Source: Hemibagrus wyckioides (taxonomy: Eukaryota > Chordata > Actinopteri > Siluriformes > Bagridae). From it: a stretch of DNA of 64,000 nucleotides. Positions 49,982 to 60,490 of this stretch are shown piece by piece. Numbering within the stretch: the first letter of the stretch is position 1; each line of letters opens with the position of its first letter. The notes below the pieces were generated by a model that worked only from the letters and a program-made list of their open reading frames with translations, searched no databases and was not told the origin of the DNA. The DNA lies in the NCBI RefSeq assembly GCF_019097595.1, contig NC_080718.1:22926157-22990156 (forward strand), read 5' to 3'. Made by a program: the position numbers and the translations under genes.

Positions 49982-51179
49982 TATATCTTCACTGAAAATT
50001 TCTCTCAGTTCTCAGAGTTGAGTTGAGTTTCACTTCATGTGTCTCCATGGAAGTTTCATGCGAATTGTATACCTCTCTTAAAACTTTCAATTCAGCTTGT
50101 CCCTCAGCAGTTCAGCTGGGTTAAAGCCAGGTCACTGGGCAGCAGTTTCATTACAGACATCACTGCTTCCTTCCTCCCCAAATATCTCCCACACAGCGTT
50201 GATGTGTGTGCTTGCGGGGTTTCAAAATCAATCCTCCAGATTTTAAGGCATTTTCAGTAGAAATAACTTGTCATGTCAGTTCTGATGATGTAATGCTCCT
50301 GTTCACTTTAATTGTGGTTTATCAGTATGATCCTGAACATGTTTAAACTTGTGTTAAATATTCTGTTAGGATTTTAGGTGCTGGTGGTAGAAAGCTATGA
50401 GACAGATTTGACAGCAAATTTAACATTTAATCAACACTCTCCTCATAGATGTCGCTGTAATAGATAAATATTTTCACATGAAGGTAATGTGGATTTTTGG
50501 AATTTTTACATATTTATTCTAGTGCATTGTGACTAATCAAATCTAAGATAAATGATTTCTATGATAATTATGCATGTGTAGCTCAGCATGTAGAATATTT
50601 ATATCCAAATTGTACCATGTAGGGATTACAACTCTTTTTATATGTGGTCCAGGAACCATAATAATTTTTTACAAACTAACATAATGATGAATTAAATAGT
50701 AATTTTAAATATTTGGTTGCAAATCCACTTTAGTTAAAGAATTCAATCCAGGTTTTCTATGATTTGTGGCTTCCAGCTCTTCTGAAATGGCTTCTTCTCA
50801 CTGTTAACTGTTAGCATTTTTTTCTGCAGCCGTGACTAAATATCATGTAAATTAATTAGCAGCTGCCCAGCCGGCACATGACTGACCTTCCCCGCTGAAA
50901 TGAGGTTGAAATAATGTCAGTTACTGCTTCAACGGTGAAACAGTGAATAACACCGAATCAACTTTGAATGCGAAGTGATTGTAAAAAGGTTAACACTTTG
51001 AAATTTTAACAAGTTCTGTTTGCCGAATCAAAATAATATTTTCAACAACATGAAAACAAAATACAACCACAGAACACCACAGGACATCTTTCCTACCATT
51101 GGCCATTATACTCTCCCCTTTTAGTAGGGAGCAGAAATGAGCAAATGAACAGTGACAATATGCAAATCTTATTTTATCT
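49982..51179. other. Intergenic, no gene recognised
   Basis: No repeat or coding exon is evident. The block 50740-50970 is free of simple repeats and contains TTAATTAG, an E-box CAGCTG and TGTCAGTTA-like sites. Confidence 0.5.
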
Positions 51180-51268
51180 TAAATATCTGCAATTTAAAAT
51201 AGAATCCTGATTATTTTATTATCATTTTATTATAATGTGATCATTAGAACTCTTTAACTTCAGTTTGC

Positions 51269-51322
<54 letters not shown>

Positions 51323-51341
51323 TATTATTATTATTATTATA

Positions 51342-51386
<45 letters not shown>

Positions 51387-51509
51387 TTAGACACTTGAAG
51401 AGTTCTTATGATCACATTATAATAAAAGTATAATACAATAATCAGAGTTATATTTTAAAATGCAGATATTTATTACTACTACTACTACAACTACTACTAC
51501 TACTACTAC

Positions 51510-51552
<43 letters not shown>

Positions 51553-51675
51553 TTAGACACTTGAAGAGTTCTTATGATCACATTATAATAAAAGTATAAT
51601 ACAATAATCAGAGTTATATTTTAAAATGCAGATATTTATTACTACTACTACTACAACTACTACTACTACTACTAC

Positions 51676-51711
<36 letters not shown>

Positions 51712-51740
51712 CATTATTATTATTATTATGCAGCTCTGAA
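51180..51740. repeat. Large inverted repeat with one arm tandemly duplicated
   Basis: The left arm 51180-51274 is the reverse complement of 51382-51473 at roughly 85-90% by eye. Matching blocks are AAATATCTGC, TTATTATAATGTGATCAT and GAACTCTT. The centre is (ATA)n followed by (ATT)n, which also pair. The right arm with its (ACT)n(ATT)n tail is then repeated with a period of 166 bases: ATATATTTAGACACTTGAAG begins at 51381 and at 51547, and the two copies are almost identical. Confidence 0.85.
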
Positions 51741-51823
51741 CAGGCATATCTGTGTAGCACATGGTAGACAAACAAGAGAGTGTGGTAGAGAGATTACGTG
51801 TTACACAACAACTGAGAAAGGTA

Positions 51824-52287
51824 CAGTTGAGGTCTTAAGTTTAAAAGAAACAAGATGGATCTTAGAAACTGCAGTTTGTTTTTTTATTTAGTTCTGCCCT
51901 GAATAAGCTATTTCACATAACAGATGTTTACATATAGTCCACAAAATAATTTACACAAATGAACCAGTTCTAAAGTTTACAAACCCATTCGATTCTTAAT
52001 ACTTTGTGATGATCAATGACTGTATTTATAAGTCCCTTGTTTGTCCTAAGCAGTTAAACTGCCCACAGTTCTACAGAAAAATCCTCCTGCCCTGCACATT
52101 CTTTGCTTTTCCGGCATCTTTTGCATTTTTGACTTTTCTTTCCAACAGAGGGTATGTGATTTTGAGATCCACCTTTTCACACTGAGGATAACCAAGGGAC
52201 TCTCTAGAGGGATTTTACACCCTGTGACTCTTAATGTATCATCTTGCCTTCTTGAGCAAGGGAGATGTAAACTTTTGACCTCAATTG
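51824..52287. mobile_element. Tc1/mariner-type MITE (464 bp)
   Basis: The left end is CAGTTGAGGTCTTAAGTTTA and the inverted right end is CAATTGAGGTCAAAAGTTTA, then CATC. Both are bordered by TA (51822-51823 and 52288-52289). The interior contains GTCCCTTGTTTGTCC, CAGTTAAACTGCCCAC and CTTTGCTTTTCCGGCATC, a sequence type dispersed in fish. The ends resemble those of Sleeping Beauty-type elements, but there is no transposase. Confidence 0.8.
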
Positions 52288-52289
52288 TA

Positions 52290-54086
52290 AACATTTTCCA
52301 AAGGCAAAATGTTATTGTGTTTAGATCGAAAACAAAAAAAACGTGATATGATTATAAGACATCATACCAATGTCTGAAAGTTAAATACCATAGTTTACAG
52401 TTAGATTGTTAATATAGCGTATCTTGAAAGAAAGTTGCGATATTAACGTTGATTTGATTTGCAAACAGTGTTTCGACCTTGATCCTTTACAACACTCAGT
52501 CTGCTGACATCATCAGATAAAAGGAACAATTATAACAAGTCTGTCCTTATGCTGGATTTGTCACTTTTGACACCCCTGTTCTAATGCTTGAAAAAATATA
52601 TGTGGACTCATCAACCACTTCCTGTAATGTATTTCTTTTCTCTTTTTTAATGTGCAAGTCTCATTCTTGCTTTAGCGGATAATCTCAACTGAATACTAGA
52701 GATTTGAACCTAAGAGCTGCTGCTGTAATCATATAGACCATCCTGTACTCTTCCTAATACTGTCCATACAGATTCATCTTTAAAGATACTTCATATTGAT
52801 TGACTTTATAATATACACTTGTAGAAGAAGAATGATTTGTAATCTGCTTCACTCAGAAAAGGAGTTCTCTTGTGACTCTGGTTCCTCTCAAGGTCCATCA
52901 TCTCATAATGAAGTTTTTCCTTATTACTGTCACATCTAGCTTGCTCAGAAGGGATCTAAATCTTTTACTTTTCAATATAATGTTTTGACAGTTTTTTTTT
53001 TCTTCTCCGGGTTGGGTTTTTGCTGATATGATGCCAGATTACATGGAAGATCATTAATAATGCCTTTAAAAGTTGTAGGTTAAACGTGACGCTGAAACAT
53101 TTAATCTGAAGTATTAAACGTTGATTTAATGTCAGTTTGCTATCTCAGAGACACTTGAAGTGTCAATCATCAAGGATTAAATTTATGAAAGCTCACCTCA
53201 ATGTGCTTTGTTTTTCATAAATTATTAATTTCTGGGCCTAGCGAACAATGCTATTGTACAATGTCAGTCTGTTTACACAGTTCCTTTGTATTCACTGGGC
53301 ACTTGATGCTGAACAAACACGGTGATATGCCTGTGAAAATAATATTAGGTCATTTGTATGCGTATGGTGTTGTGTTTGCATGGATGCCCAAATCACTCTA
53401 CAATAGATGCCAAACATAGAGAACTGAAAGGAAGCGCAGAGCCTGTGCAGTGACTGAGCTTCCCATTATTTCTCTGATAATAGTGTTTTCTTCTAACTAC
53501 CTTTACCAGCCTGACATGCAGAAACACTGCATCATCTCAGTAAACAGAACAAATCACATATGCACTTTGATTTTGGAAATGGTCAGAAGAGCTTGTTCAA
53601 ATGCATTTGCTTTTTGGAAACTTGGTGAAGTCAACAGAATAAATTCATTCATTTCCGAGTACAGACTTTCCTAAATACAATCTCTATTACTGGTTTTGTC
53701 AGTCTGATTATTTCTGTTCCATTACAACTAGATTTAATGAAGCATTCACCTGGGACTACTTGATCTTTCTAATTAGCATGTCTTCATCTTGAGGTCTTCA
53801 AGATTTATTTTTAAAAGGGAAGCTGCCTTTTTTAGTTTAAGCTGCCTTTATTGACATACCCACAATACCACTAGGTAGAGAGAACAGAGCGATGCAGCAG
53901 ACATTTAGACCTTCAGACTGTCCAGTTAACAAACAGATTCACAGCTTGAACTTTCATGCTAATACCACTATCATACTTTATGTGGTAGATCGCTAACAAG
54001 CAGAGCCAAGCCTCTACTATAACTTGGCAAACTGTGTTGTATATCTCTAGTGCATTCTGAAACTTTGAGACCAGCATTTCCTGTCT

Positions 54087-54089
<3 letters not shown>
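52290..54089. other. Intergenic, nothing recognised
   Basis: No gene or mobile element is evident. Small + strand frames at 53201-53419 and 53450-53674 have no domains. Confidence 0.5.
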
Positions 54090-54122
<33 letters not shown>

Positions 54123-54131
54123 ATAATAATA
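54090..54131. repeat. (ACT)n-(AAT)n microsatellite
   Basis: About ten ACT units are followed by three AAT units. Confidence 0.9.
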
Positions 54132-54139
54132 AAACAAAA

Positions 54140-54715
54140 TCAGACCTGTGCATTGTTTTATGATGGAGGTCTTCATTACAGTTCCTTTCAAGTCTTTGCA
54201 CACACCACTGAACAAAAACCACACAAGATCTCTCCTTGCCCCTCTAAAACAGCAGTGCTGAAGAAACAGCAACACTTCAGCACCAAGGCCAGCATATCTG
54301 AGCATGGCTGCAAGGTGGGGAGGCTGAAAGCACGGCAAAACCCTCGGGAGTCACCCTACAGGAGAAGGTTCATGGAGACGACAAGTTCTGGGTGGTAGCT
54401 AATTCCTTGTGCTATCGCTCTCTTCTTATGTTCTAGAGTCTGCGACTTGAAGAGGATGACGCTCCCCATTCTGCTGAGCCAACACCATGCTCCTGGGTCT
54501 GCCTCATCCTACTGCTTTACCCGCACTCCACCTCCACCGCTACAGTCTCCTGCACTTCCTCAGCCTTCAGCACCTCTGCACCTCTGCAACTATGCACTGA
54601 GTGACTTTCTTTGCAAGATTTTTACATTCTAAATAAAAGAGCACAAATTTCCCTGATCCCTTGACACGCCTTCCTCCGTGTTCCTCCCACTGCAACGAGT
54701 GTCACAGCACTTTAG
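54140..54715 (+). other. Unclassified GC-richer segment with AATAAA, possible retroelement 3' end
   Basis: This block is richer in C and G than its surroundings. It has a polyadenylation-like AAATAAAAGAGC at about 54632-54643 and ends GCAACGAGTGTCACAG, which resembles an LTR terminus (TGTCACA). Two short + strand frames (54153-54398 and 54447-54632, the latter Pro/Ser-rich) have no recognisable domain. I could not find a matching LTR start or a target duplication. It could also be an unannotated transcript 3' end. Confidence 0.3.
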
Positions 54716-54948
54716 AATATGTTTGTGGTACCACCTCTAGACAAATATTGAGAAATGTGTTGTATTGGATTATGCATATACACCATCTTGTGAGAACAGC
54801 AAGGAACAAACAAACAAAATAAAAAAATTCATGTAAGTGGATAGAAAATTTCTTCTTTCATTAGAACAAACATTTGAAGACAGATCACAAAACCACTAAG
54901 GAAGCACTGTAGTATATATTTGTACAAATATCCAATGGTTAGTACATA

Positions 54949-56196
54949 CACTATATTGCCAAAAGTATTCGCTCACCTGCCTTGACTCGCATATGAACTT
55001 AAGTGACATCCCATTCCTAATCTATAGGGTTCAATATGACGTCGGTCCACCCTTTGCAGCTATAACAGCTTCAACTCTTCTGGGAAGGCTGTCCACAAGG
55101 TTTAGGAGTGTGTTTATGGGAATTTTTGACCATTCTTCCAGAAGCGCATTTGTGAGGTCACACACTGATGTTGGACGAGAAGGCCTGGCTCTCAGTCTCC
55201 GCTCTAATTCATCCCAAAGGTGTTCTGTCGGGTTGAGGTCAGGACTCTGTGCAGGCCAGTCAAGTTCATCCACACCAGACTCTGTCATCCATGTCTTTAT
55301 GGACCTTGCTTTGTGCACTGGTGCACAGTCATGTTGGAAGAGGAAGGGGCCAGCTCCAAACTGTTCCCACAAAGTTGGGAGCATGGAATTGTCCAAAATG
55401 TCTTGGTATACTGAAGCATTCAGAGTTCCTTTCACTGGAACTAAGGGGCCAAGCCCAGCTCCTGAAAAACAACCCCACACCATAATCCCCCCTCCACCAA
55501 ACTTTACACTTGGCACAATGCAGTCAGACAAGTACCGTTCTCCTGGCAACCGCCAAACCCAGACTCGTCCATCAGATTGCCAGATGGAGAAGCGCGATTC
55601 GTCACTCCAGAGAACGCGTCTCCACTGCTCTAGAGTCCAGTGGCGGCGTGCTTTACACCACTGCATCCGACGCTTTGCATTGCACTTGGTGATGTATGGC
55701 TTGGATGCAGCTGCTCGGCCATGGAAACCCATTCCATGAAGCTCTCTGCGCACTGTTCTTGAGCTAATCTGAAGGCCACATGAAGTTTGGAGGTCTGTAG
55801 CGATTGACTCTGCAGAAAGTTGGCGACCTCTTCCCACTATGCGCCTCAGCATCCGCTGACCCCGCTCAGTCAGTTTACGTGGCCTACCACTTCGTGGCTG
55901 AGTTGCTGTCGTTCCCAAACACTTCCACGTTCTTATAATACAGCTGACAGTTGACTGTGGAATATTTAGGAGCGAGGAAATTTCACGACTGGATTTGTTG
56001 CACAGGTGGCATCCTATCACAGTTCCACGCTGGAATTCACTGAGCTCCTGAGAGCGACCCATTCTTTCACAAATGTTTGTAAAAACAGTCTGCATGCCTA
56101 GGTGCTTGATTTTATACACCTGTGGCCAAGGAAGTGATTGGAACACCTGATTCTGATTATTTGGATGGGTGAGCGAATACTTTTGGCAATATAGTG
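54949..56196 (-). mobile_element. Apparently complete Tc1-type DNA transposon (1,248 bp)
   Basis: The terminal inverted repeats are 29 bp and identical: 54949-54977 begins CACTATATTGCC and ends CGCTCACC, and 56168-56196 is its exact reverse complement. TA flanks both ends (54947-54948 and 56197-56198), the expected target duplication. The only gene is a transposase on the minus strand covering most of the element. Size, end sequence and content are those of a full-length Tc1 family member with short terminal repeats. Confidence 0.95.
55031..56062 (-). CDS. Tc1-type transposase, DD34E, intact
   Basis: This enzyme cuts and pastes its own element at TA sites. I chose the Met at 56062 because [10 protein letters not shown] is the usual family start. 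An in-frame Met lies 28 codons upstream. The protein has 343 residues, the normal length, with no stop or frameshift. Residues 1-110 hold the two helix-turn-helix DNA-binding units ([16 protein letters not shown] and the region after residue 80), linked by an AT-hook-like GRPR at 59-62. The catalytic domain has D154 (VLWSDESRF), D245 ([11 protein letters not shown]) and E280 ([11 protein letters not shown]). There are exactly 34 residues between the last two, the DD34E signature, and a glycine-rich [10 protein letters not shown] box at 188-197. The C-terminus is AAKGGPTSY. Identical ends and the clean frame suggest a young copy. Activity is inferred only. Confidence 0.95.
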   Translation of the reverse strand: MGRSQELSEFQRGTVIGCHLCNKSSREISSLLNIPQSTVSCIIRTWKCLGTTATQPRSGRPRKLTERGQRMLRRIVGRGRQLSAESIATDLQTSCGLQISSRTVRRELHGMGFHGRAAASKPYITKCNAKRRMQWCKARRHWTLEQWRRVLWSDESRFSIWQSDGRVWVWRLPGERYLSDCIVPSVKFGGGGIMVWGCFSGAGLGPLVPVKGTLNASVYQDILDNSMLPTLWEQFGAGPFLFQHDCAPVHKARSIKTWMTESGVDELDWPAQSPDLNPTEHLWDELERRLRARPSRPTSVCDLTNALLEEWSKIPINTLLNLVDSLPRRVEAVIAAKGGPTSY

Positions 56197-56246
56197 TATG
56201 AACAGATATGTTTATAATAAGATAATTCTGTCATAAATGCAGCTAG

Positions 56247-56247
56247 G

Positions 56248-56332
<85 letters not shown>
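56247..56332. repeat. (TATC)n microsatellite, left arm
   Basis: About 21 TCTA units end exactly at the left end of the next transposon. The same unit resumes on its other side at 57571. Confidence 0.95.
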
Positions 56333-57568
56333 CAGTGCCCTCCACAATTATTGGCACCCCTGGTTAAGATGTGTTCTTTTTTTAACAATATACAACCACA
56401 ATGCAAAAAAAGAGAAACATGAAATCATGTGTGCCACAATTATTGGCACCCCTGATGTTAATACTTCGTACAACCCCCTTTTGCTAACAAGACAGCACTT
56501 AATTTCCTCCTATAACATTTCACAAGATTGGAGAATACAGAGAGAAGGATCTTTGACCATTGCACAATCTTTCTAGATCATCCAGAGTCCTGGGTCCTCT
56601 CTTATACACTCTCCTCTTCAGCTCACCCCACAGGTTTTCAATTGGGTTGAGGTCTGGGGACTGAGATGGCCATGGGAGGAGCTTGATTTTGTGTCTGCTG
56701 AACCATTTTTGTGTAGATTTCACCACATGTTTTGGGTCATTATCCTGCTGAAAGACCCAATGAGGCCAGCAGGTTTTGATTTAAAATGTCCTGGCATTTC
56801 AAAGAGTTCATGATGCCATGCACTCTAACAAGGTTCCCAGGGCCTTTGGAAGGGAAACAGGCCCACAACATCACAGATCCTCCACCATACTTCACAGTGG
56901 GCATGAGGAGCTTTTCTGCATACTCATCTTTTGTTTCATGCCAGACCCACTTAGAGTGTTTGTTGCCAAAAAGCTCTATCTTAGTCTCATCTGACCAAAG
57001 CACACGGTCCCAGTTGAAGTCCCAGTACCGCTTAGCAAACTCCAGAGGTTTATGTTTGTGATTGTAGGTGAGAAAAGGCTTTTTCCTTGCATGCCTCCCA
57101 AACAGCTTGTTGGCATGTAGATAGCATGGTTGTTATGGAGACTTTGCCACCACAAGACCCCACTCTTTGATGCAGTTCTTTGGCGATTTTCTTACTTCTC
57201 TTACCATCATCCTCACTGTGCATGGTGGAAAGATAAACCTGGGTCTTCGTCTCGTCTTGTTTGTCACTGTTCCAGTTGTTTTAATCTTCTTAATAATTCC
57301 TCTGACTGTAGCTATGGGCACGTTTGGCAAGTGGCTATTTTCTTGTAGCCAATGTCTGACTTTTGTTGACACACATCTGCCTTACTTGAATGGGGTGTTC
57401 TCATGTCTTTCCCATGTTGAAGAGTGGATAAGAGAAATAGGCCTCTGTGTCAAGTCATATTTATACCCTAGGGAAACAGGAAGTCATGAATTATTAATTA
57501 AAATTTTCTGGATATTCTGATCATCTTTAAAAACTACAGTAAAAGGTGCCAATAATTGTGGAGGGTGC

Positions 57569-57570
<2 letters not shown>
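56333..57570 (-). mobile_element. Broken Tc1-type transposon inserted in a TATC microsatellite (1,238 bp)
   Basis: The ends are CAGTGCCCTCCACAATTATT and, inverted, GAGCACCCTCCACAATTATT, sharing an identical 21-bp inner block that finishes in GGCACC. The TA at 56331-56332 and 57571-57572 is part of the microsatellite on each side. The left end has a second direct copy of the binding motif (CCACAATTATTGGCACCCCT at about 56434), an IR/DR layout as in Sleeping Beauty-type elements. The transposase on the minus strand is disrupted (see next entry). Confidence 0.9.
56520..57372 (-). pseudogene. Tc1-type transposase pseudogene
   Basis: The protein is split over frames. 57372-57133 encodes the N-terminal DNA-binding part, with KTTGTVTNKTRRRPRF as the linker before the second helix-turn-helix. 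57003-56740 holds the first catalytic Asp (MLWSDETKIELFG) and the glycine-rich KYGGGSVMLWACF box. After a frame break near 56745, 56770-56520 has the second Asp ([13 protein letters not shown]) and third acidic site ([17 protein letters not shown]). Part of the segment between the first and second Asp blocks is missing. The catalytic residues are recognisable but the gene cannot make an intact enzyme. Confidence 0.88.
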
Positions 57571-57640
<70 letters not shown>

Positions 57641-57641
57641 A
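57571..57641. repeat. (TATC)n microsatellite, right arm
   Basis: About 17 TATC units continue the array that begins at 56247. The array was split by the transposon. Confidence 0.95.
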
Positions 57642-57644
57642 CTA

Positions 57645-57790
57645 ACTATGGGTTAATTAATGTACTTTATTGTCATTGTATACAATACAATGGAATTTTG
57701 TGTTGCAACTCAGGCAATGAGGACATTTTTAACATAACAAGAAAAGAAGAATTAAAAATAAATAGAGTGCACTGTAATATATATATAAGA
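57645..57790 (+). repeat. Dispersed fish repeat (TTATTGTCATTGT type)
   Basis: GTACTTTATTGTCATTGTAT, then ACAATACAATGGAATTTTG, then GCAACTCAGGCAATGAGGAC resembles a common fish repeat, either a DNA element or an inverted LINE tail. Only a fragment is present. Confidence 0.35.
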
Positions 57791-57839
57791 TTGCATGCAA
57801 GTTTCATTTACTGGTTATGGAAATGTATATTAAGATGTA

Positions 57840-58787
57840 CAGTGCAGGGCAAAAGTTTTAGGCAGGTGTGAAAAAATGCTGTAAAGTAAGAATGCTTTCA
57901 AAAATAGAAGAGTTAACAGTTTGTTTTTATTTTGAACAAAATGGAAAGTAAATGAATAGAAGAGAAATCCAAATCAAATCAATATTTGGTGTGACCACCC
58001 TTTGCCTGCAAAACAGAATCAATTCTTCTAGGTACACTTGCACACAGTTTTTGAAGGAACTCGGCAGGTAGGTTGTTCCAAACATCTTGCAGAACTAGCC
58101 ACGGATCTTCGGGCATGTAGGCTGCCTCAAATCCTTCTGTCTCTTCATGTAATCCCAGACAGACTTGATCATTTTGAAATCAGGACTCTGTGGAGGCCAA
58201 ACCATCACGTTCAGGACTCCTTGTTCTTCTCTACACTGAAAATAGTTCTTAATGACATTGGCTGTTTGTTTGGGGTTGTTGTCATGCTGGAGTATAAATG
58301 TAGGGCCAATCAGAAGCCTCCATGATGGTATTGCATGATGGATAAATATCAGCATGTATTTCTTAGCATTGAGGACACCATTAATCCAAACCAAATCTCC
58401 AACTCCATTTGCAGAAATGCATCCCCAAACTTGCAACGAACTTTTACTGTGCTTCACTTTTGCCTGTAAAAGCTCATTATTATACTGCTCTCCAGCCCTT
58501 CGGCTAAAAACTGCCTCCTGCTACAGGCAAATATTTAAAATTTTGACACATCAGACCAGAACACCTGCTGCCACCAAACTTCAGATGTTTTTGTTTTGCA
58601 TAGTTGAGTCCCTTAGCCTTGTTTCCATGTCGTAGGTATGAAATTTTGGCCACAATTCTTCCATTAAGACCACTTCTGGCCAGACTTCTCCAGACAGTAG
58701 ATGTGTTTAGCTGCTTTGAAATCTTTGCCACGGAGAGACCTTGTTGATGACCATTTTTCAGATGCTGTAATCCAGAGTGACTCATAT
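57840..58787 (-). mobile_element. Third Tc1-type family, 5'-truncated element
   Basis: The end at 57840 starts CAGTGCAGGGCAAAAGTTTT, then AGGCAGGTG, preceded by TA at 57838-57839. This is a Tc1 end of a different family from the two preceding elements. The other end is missing: coding similarity stops near 58787, where a TA-rich tract starts. Confidence 0.8.
58095..58787 (-). pseudogene. Tc1-type transposase pseudogene, N-terminus lost
   Basis: From 58787 the minus strand gives the second helix-turn-helix region (GLQHLKNGHQQGLSVAKI, then SLARSGLNGRIVAKISYL), then a WSDVSKF block for the first Asp in another frame. 58457-58095 has VWGCISANGVGDLVWING, the second Asp block (ILQHDNNPKQTANVIKNYF) and SPDFKMIKSVWDYMKR at the third site. 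In that last block the usual NPIE is replaced by KMIK, so the third acidic residue is lost. Frame breaks near 58460-58560. Confidence 0.8.
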
Positions 58788-58837
58788 CATTTATATATAT
58801 ATTTATGTTCATTTATATATATATATAAAATATATAT

Positions 58838-58916
58838 GAACTAGGCCCTTATATATATACATGTATATATATATAACATGTATATACATTTGTATATATA
58901 TATAAGGGCCTAGTTC
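58838..58916. repeat. Long hairpin made of an inverted SINE tail around TA repeats
   Basis: GAACTAGGCCCTTATATATA at 58838 is complementary to TATATATAAGGGCCTAGTTC ending at 58916. The loop is TA-rich and contains two ACATGTATAT-type units. The right arm is the end of the SINE at 58897-59010. The left arm is an inverted duplicate of it. Confidence 0.85.
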
Positions 58917-59010
58917 AGAGGCCCTGCAGTGGTAGCTTCATGGTCCTGGGATTGAAAAGCGACCTTCCGATGTGTAGTCCAAACCCATTAATCACTGAGC
59001 TTCTACTTTC
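58897..59010 (-). mobile_element. tRNA-derived SINE, antisense
   Basis: The reverse complement reads AAGCTCAGTGATTAATGG, CATCGGAAGGTCGC, TTTTCAATCCCAGGACC, AAGCTACCACTGCAGGGCC, the same head and body as the SINE at 37745-37860. The B-box-like part is degraded (TTTTCAATCC). Confidence 0.65.
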
Positions 59011-59340
59011 CCACAACTCACAACCTCACCTTCATAGCAGAGCTTGGCTGTTCCTCACCCAGTTTAAAGCCTCCTACACAGCTGTTTCTGTTTCAGTTAA
59101 TGACTGTACTTCAACCTACATATTATGAAATTGATGATCATTAGCACCTGCTTGGTATAATTGGTTAATCATACACCTGACTCTGATCCAGCAAAATTCC
59201 ATGACTTTGTGCAAGTATACTAAGTGTGCAAGATGCTGGATTGAAGCCAAAGGTTATCACACAGTTATGAATTGATTTAGATTTTTATTCTGTTCACTTA
59301 ATTTGCATTTTGTAAATTGTAAATCTATTGTCTGTTTCAG

Positions 59341-59401
<61 letters not shown>

Positions 59402-59979
59402 GTATCTATCTATCTATCTATCTATCCATCCATCCACATACTTAATGTGTTTCCGGGTGGACGTTTCCTGTAATGGTTCATTCCACAGAAGATTTCTGTG
59501 CAGATTCTCAAGCTGCTATAATTTCAGGATTGCATTAGCCAAACTTTAAAATTACAAAGATAAATCGTATTGTTAAGACTCTGTCGTCTCTAATTTCAAA
59601 GGCTGTTCTAGTGTGGAATTATGAGTAATGTTCTTGGAGAGCCGCTCTAATAATGTTTGTGAGTGCAAGCCATCATGGTGGCTAGAGTGTGTTATAATCT
59701 TTTTATTGGTTCTTGTAACAATAGGTTCTGTGTGTCTAATAAAGTTGTTTATTAATAATAGATGACTTGTGTGCCATTCTTCCTCTGAACTTCTTCCTCT
59801 GAACATCAGGATGGAAAAACAGAATTTACAAAACGGAGTCACGAATGATTTTTATGTGATCTAAATTTTTGTATTCATGGTCAAACAATACATAATAGTA
59901 TCAGGTACATAATAGTTTGTATGACAGTTTTGTGACTTTTGTCTTGTTAACAGCCTCAGTTCATGATGAAGGAGTGAAG
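59011..59979. other. Intergenic with a (TATC)n microsatellite
   Basis: A TCTA/TATC array occupies 59339-59426, ending in CATC units to 59436. No gene or transposon is visible in the rest. Confidence 0.6.
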
Positions 59980-60260
59980 ATAAAGAAGCCCTGGACCATC
60001 TCATGGCAGGTTATTGGCCCATCCATCAAGAAAAAATGTCCCCAGTTCCTTGATGTTGGAGGTTGATGTCTATTCCACTTTCTGTTTTACATAGCCAGTT
60101 GAACAGTTTTAATTATTAGATCTGGTGATATGGGGGGCCTAGGATAAGTTTCGACTCTTAAATCAGTCTGATCATGTGATATGGGATCAACATCACAGTA
60201 GAATCATTTTCATCCAATAAAAAAAGGCCTGAGTTCCTTTCCACTGTGCATTAATGCAGA
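59980..60260 (-). pseudogene. Tc1-type transposase scrap
   Basis: The minus strand around 60165-60100 reads PRPPISPDLIIKTVQL, a decayed form of the [14 protein letters not shown] motif around the third catalytic residue. The inverse of a DDN-type block may follow toward 60230. No ends are visible. Confidence 0.5.
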
Positions 60261-60377
60261 AAATTAATCAGCGCTAATGACTCTTGAAGATGACAGACTA
60301 TCTTAATAAGGATCTGCTCCTATGTTTATCCATTAATGGCATACATTAGGTCAGATAATATATATATTATATATATA

Positions 60378-60490
60378 TTCATCCATCCATTTTCTGTACT
60401 GCTTATCCTACATAGTGTTACAGCACCAGGAGCACACAGGAACCGAAACGAGGCAAGGCAAACATGCTAACCATTAAGTCCGTCTGTAAG
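60378..60490 (+). repeat. Dispersed fish repeat, truncated copy
   Basis: ATCCATCCATTTTCTGTACT, GCTTATCC and later ACATGCTAACCATTAAGTCC are the two ends of the repeat family at 46165-46502, with the middle largely deleted. Confidence 0.55.

Noticed and set aside
54993..55739. A 248-residue + strand open frame
   Set aside because: It is the antisense shadow of the intact Tc1 transposase.
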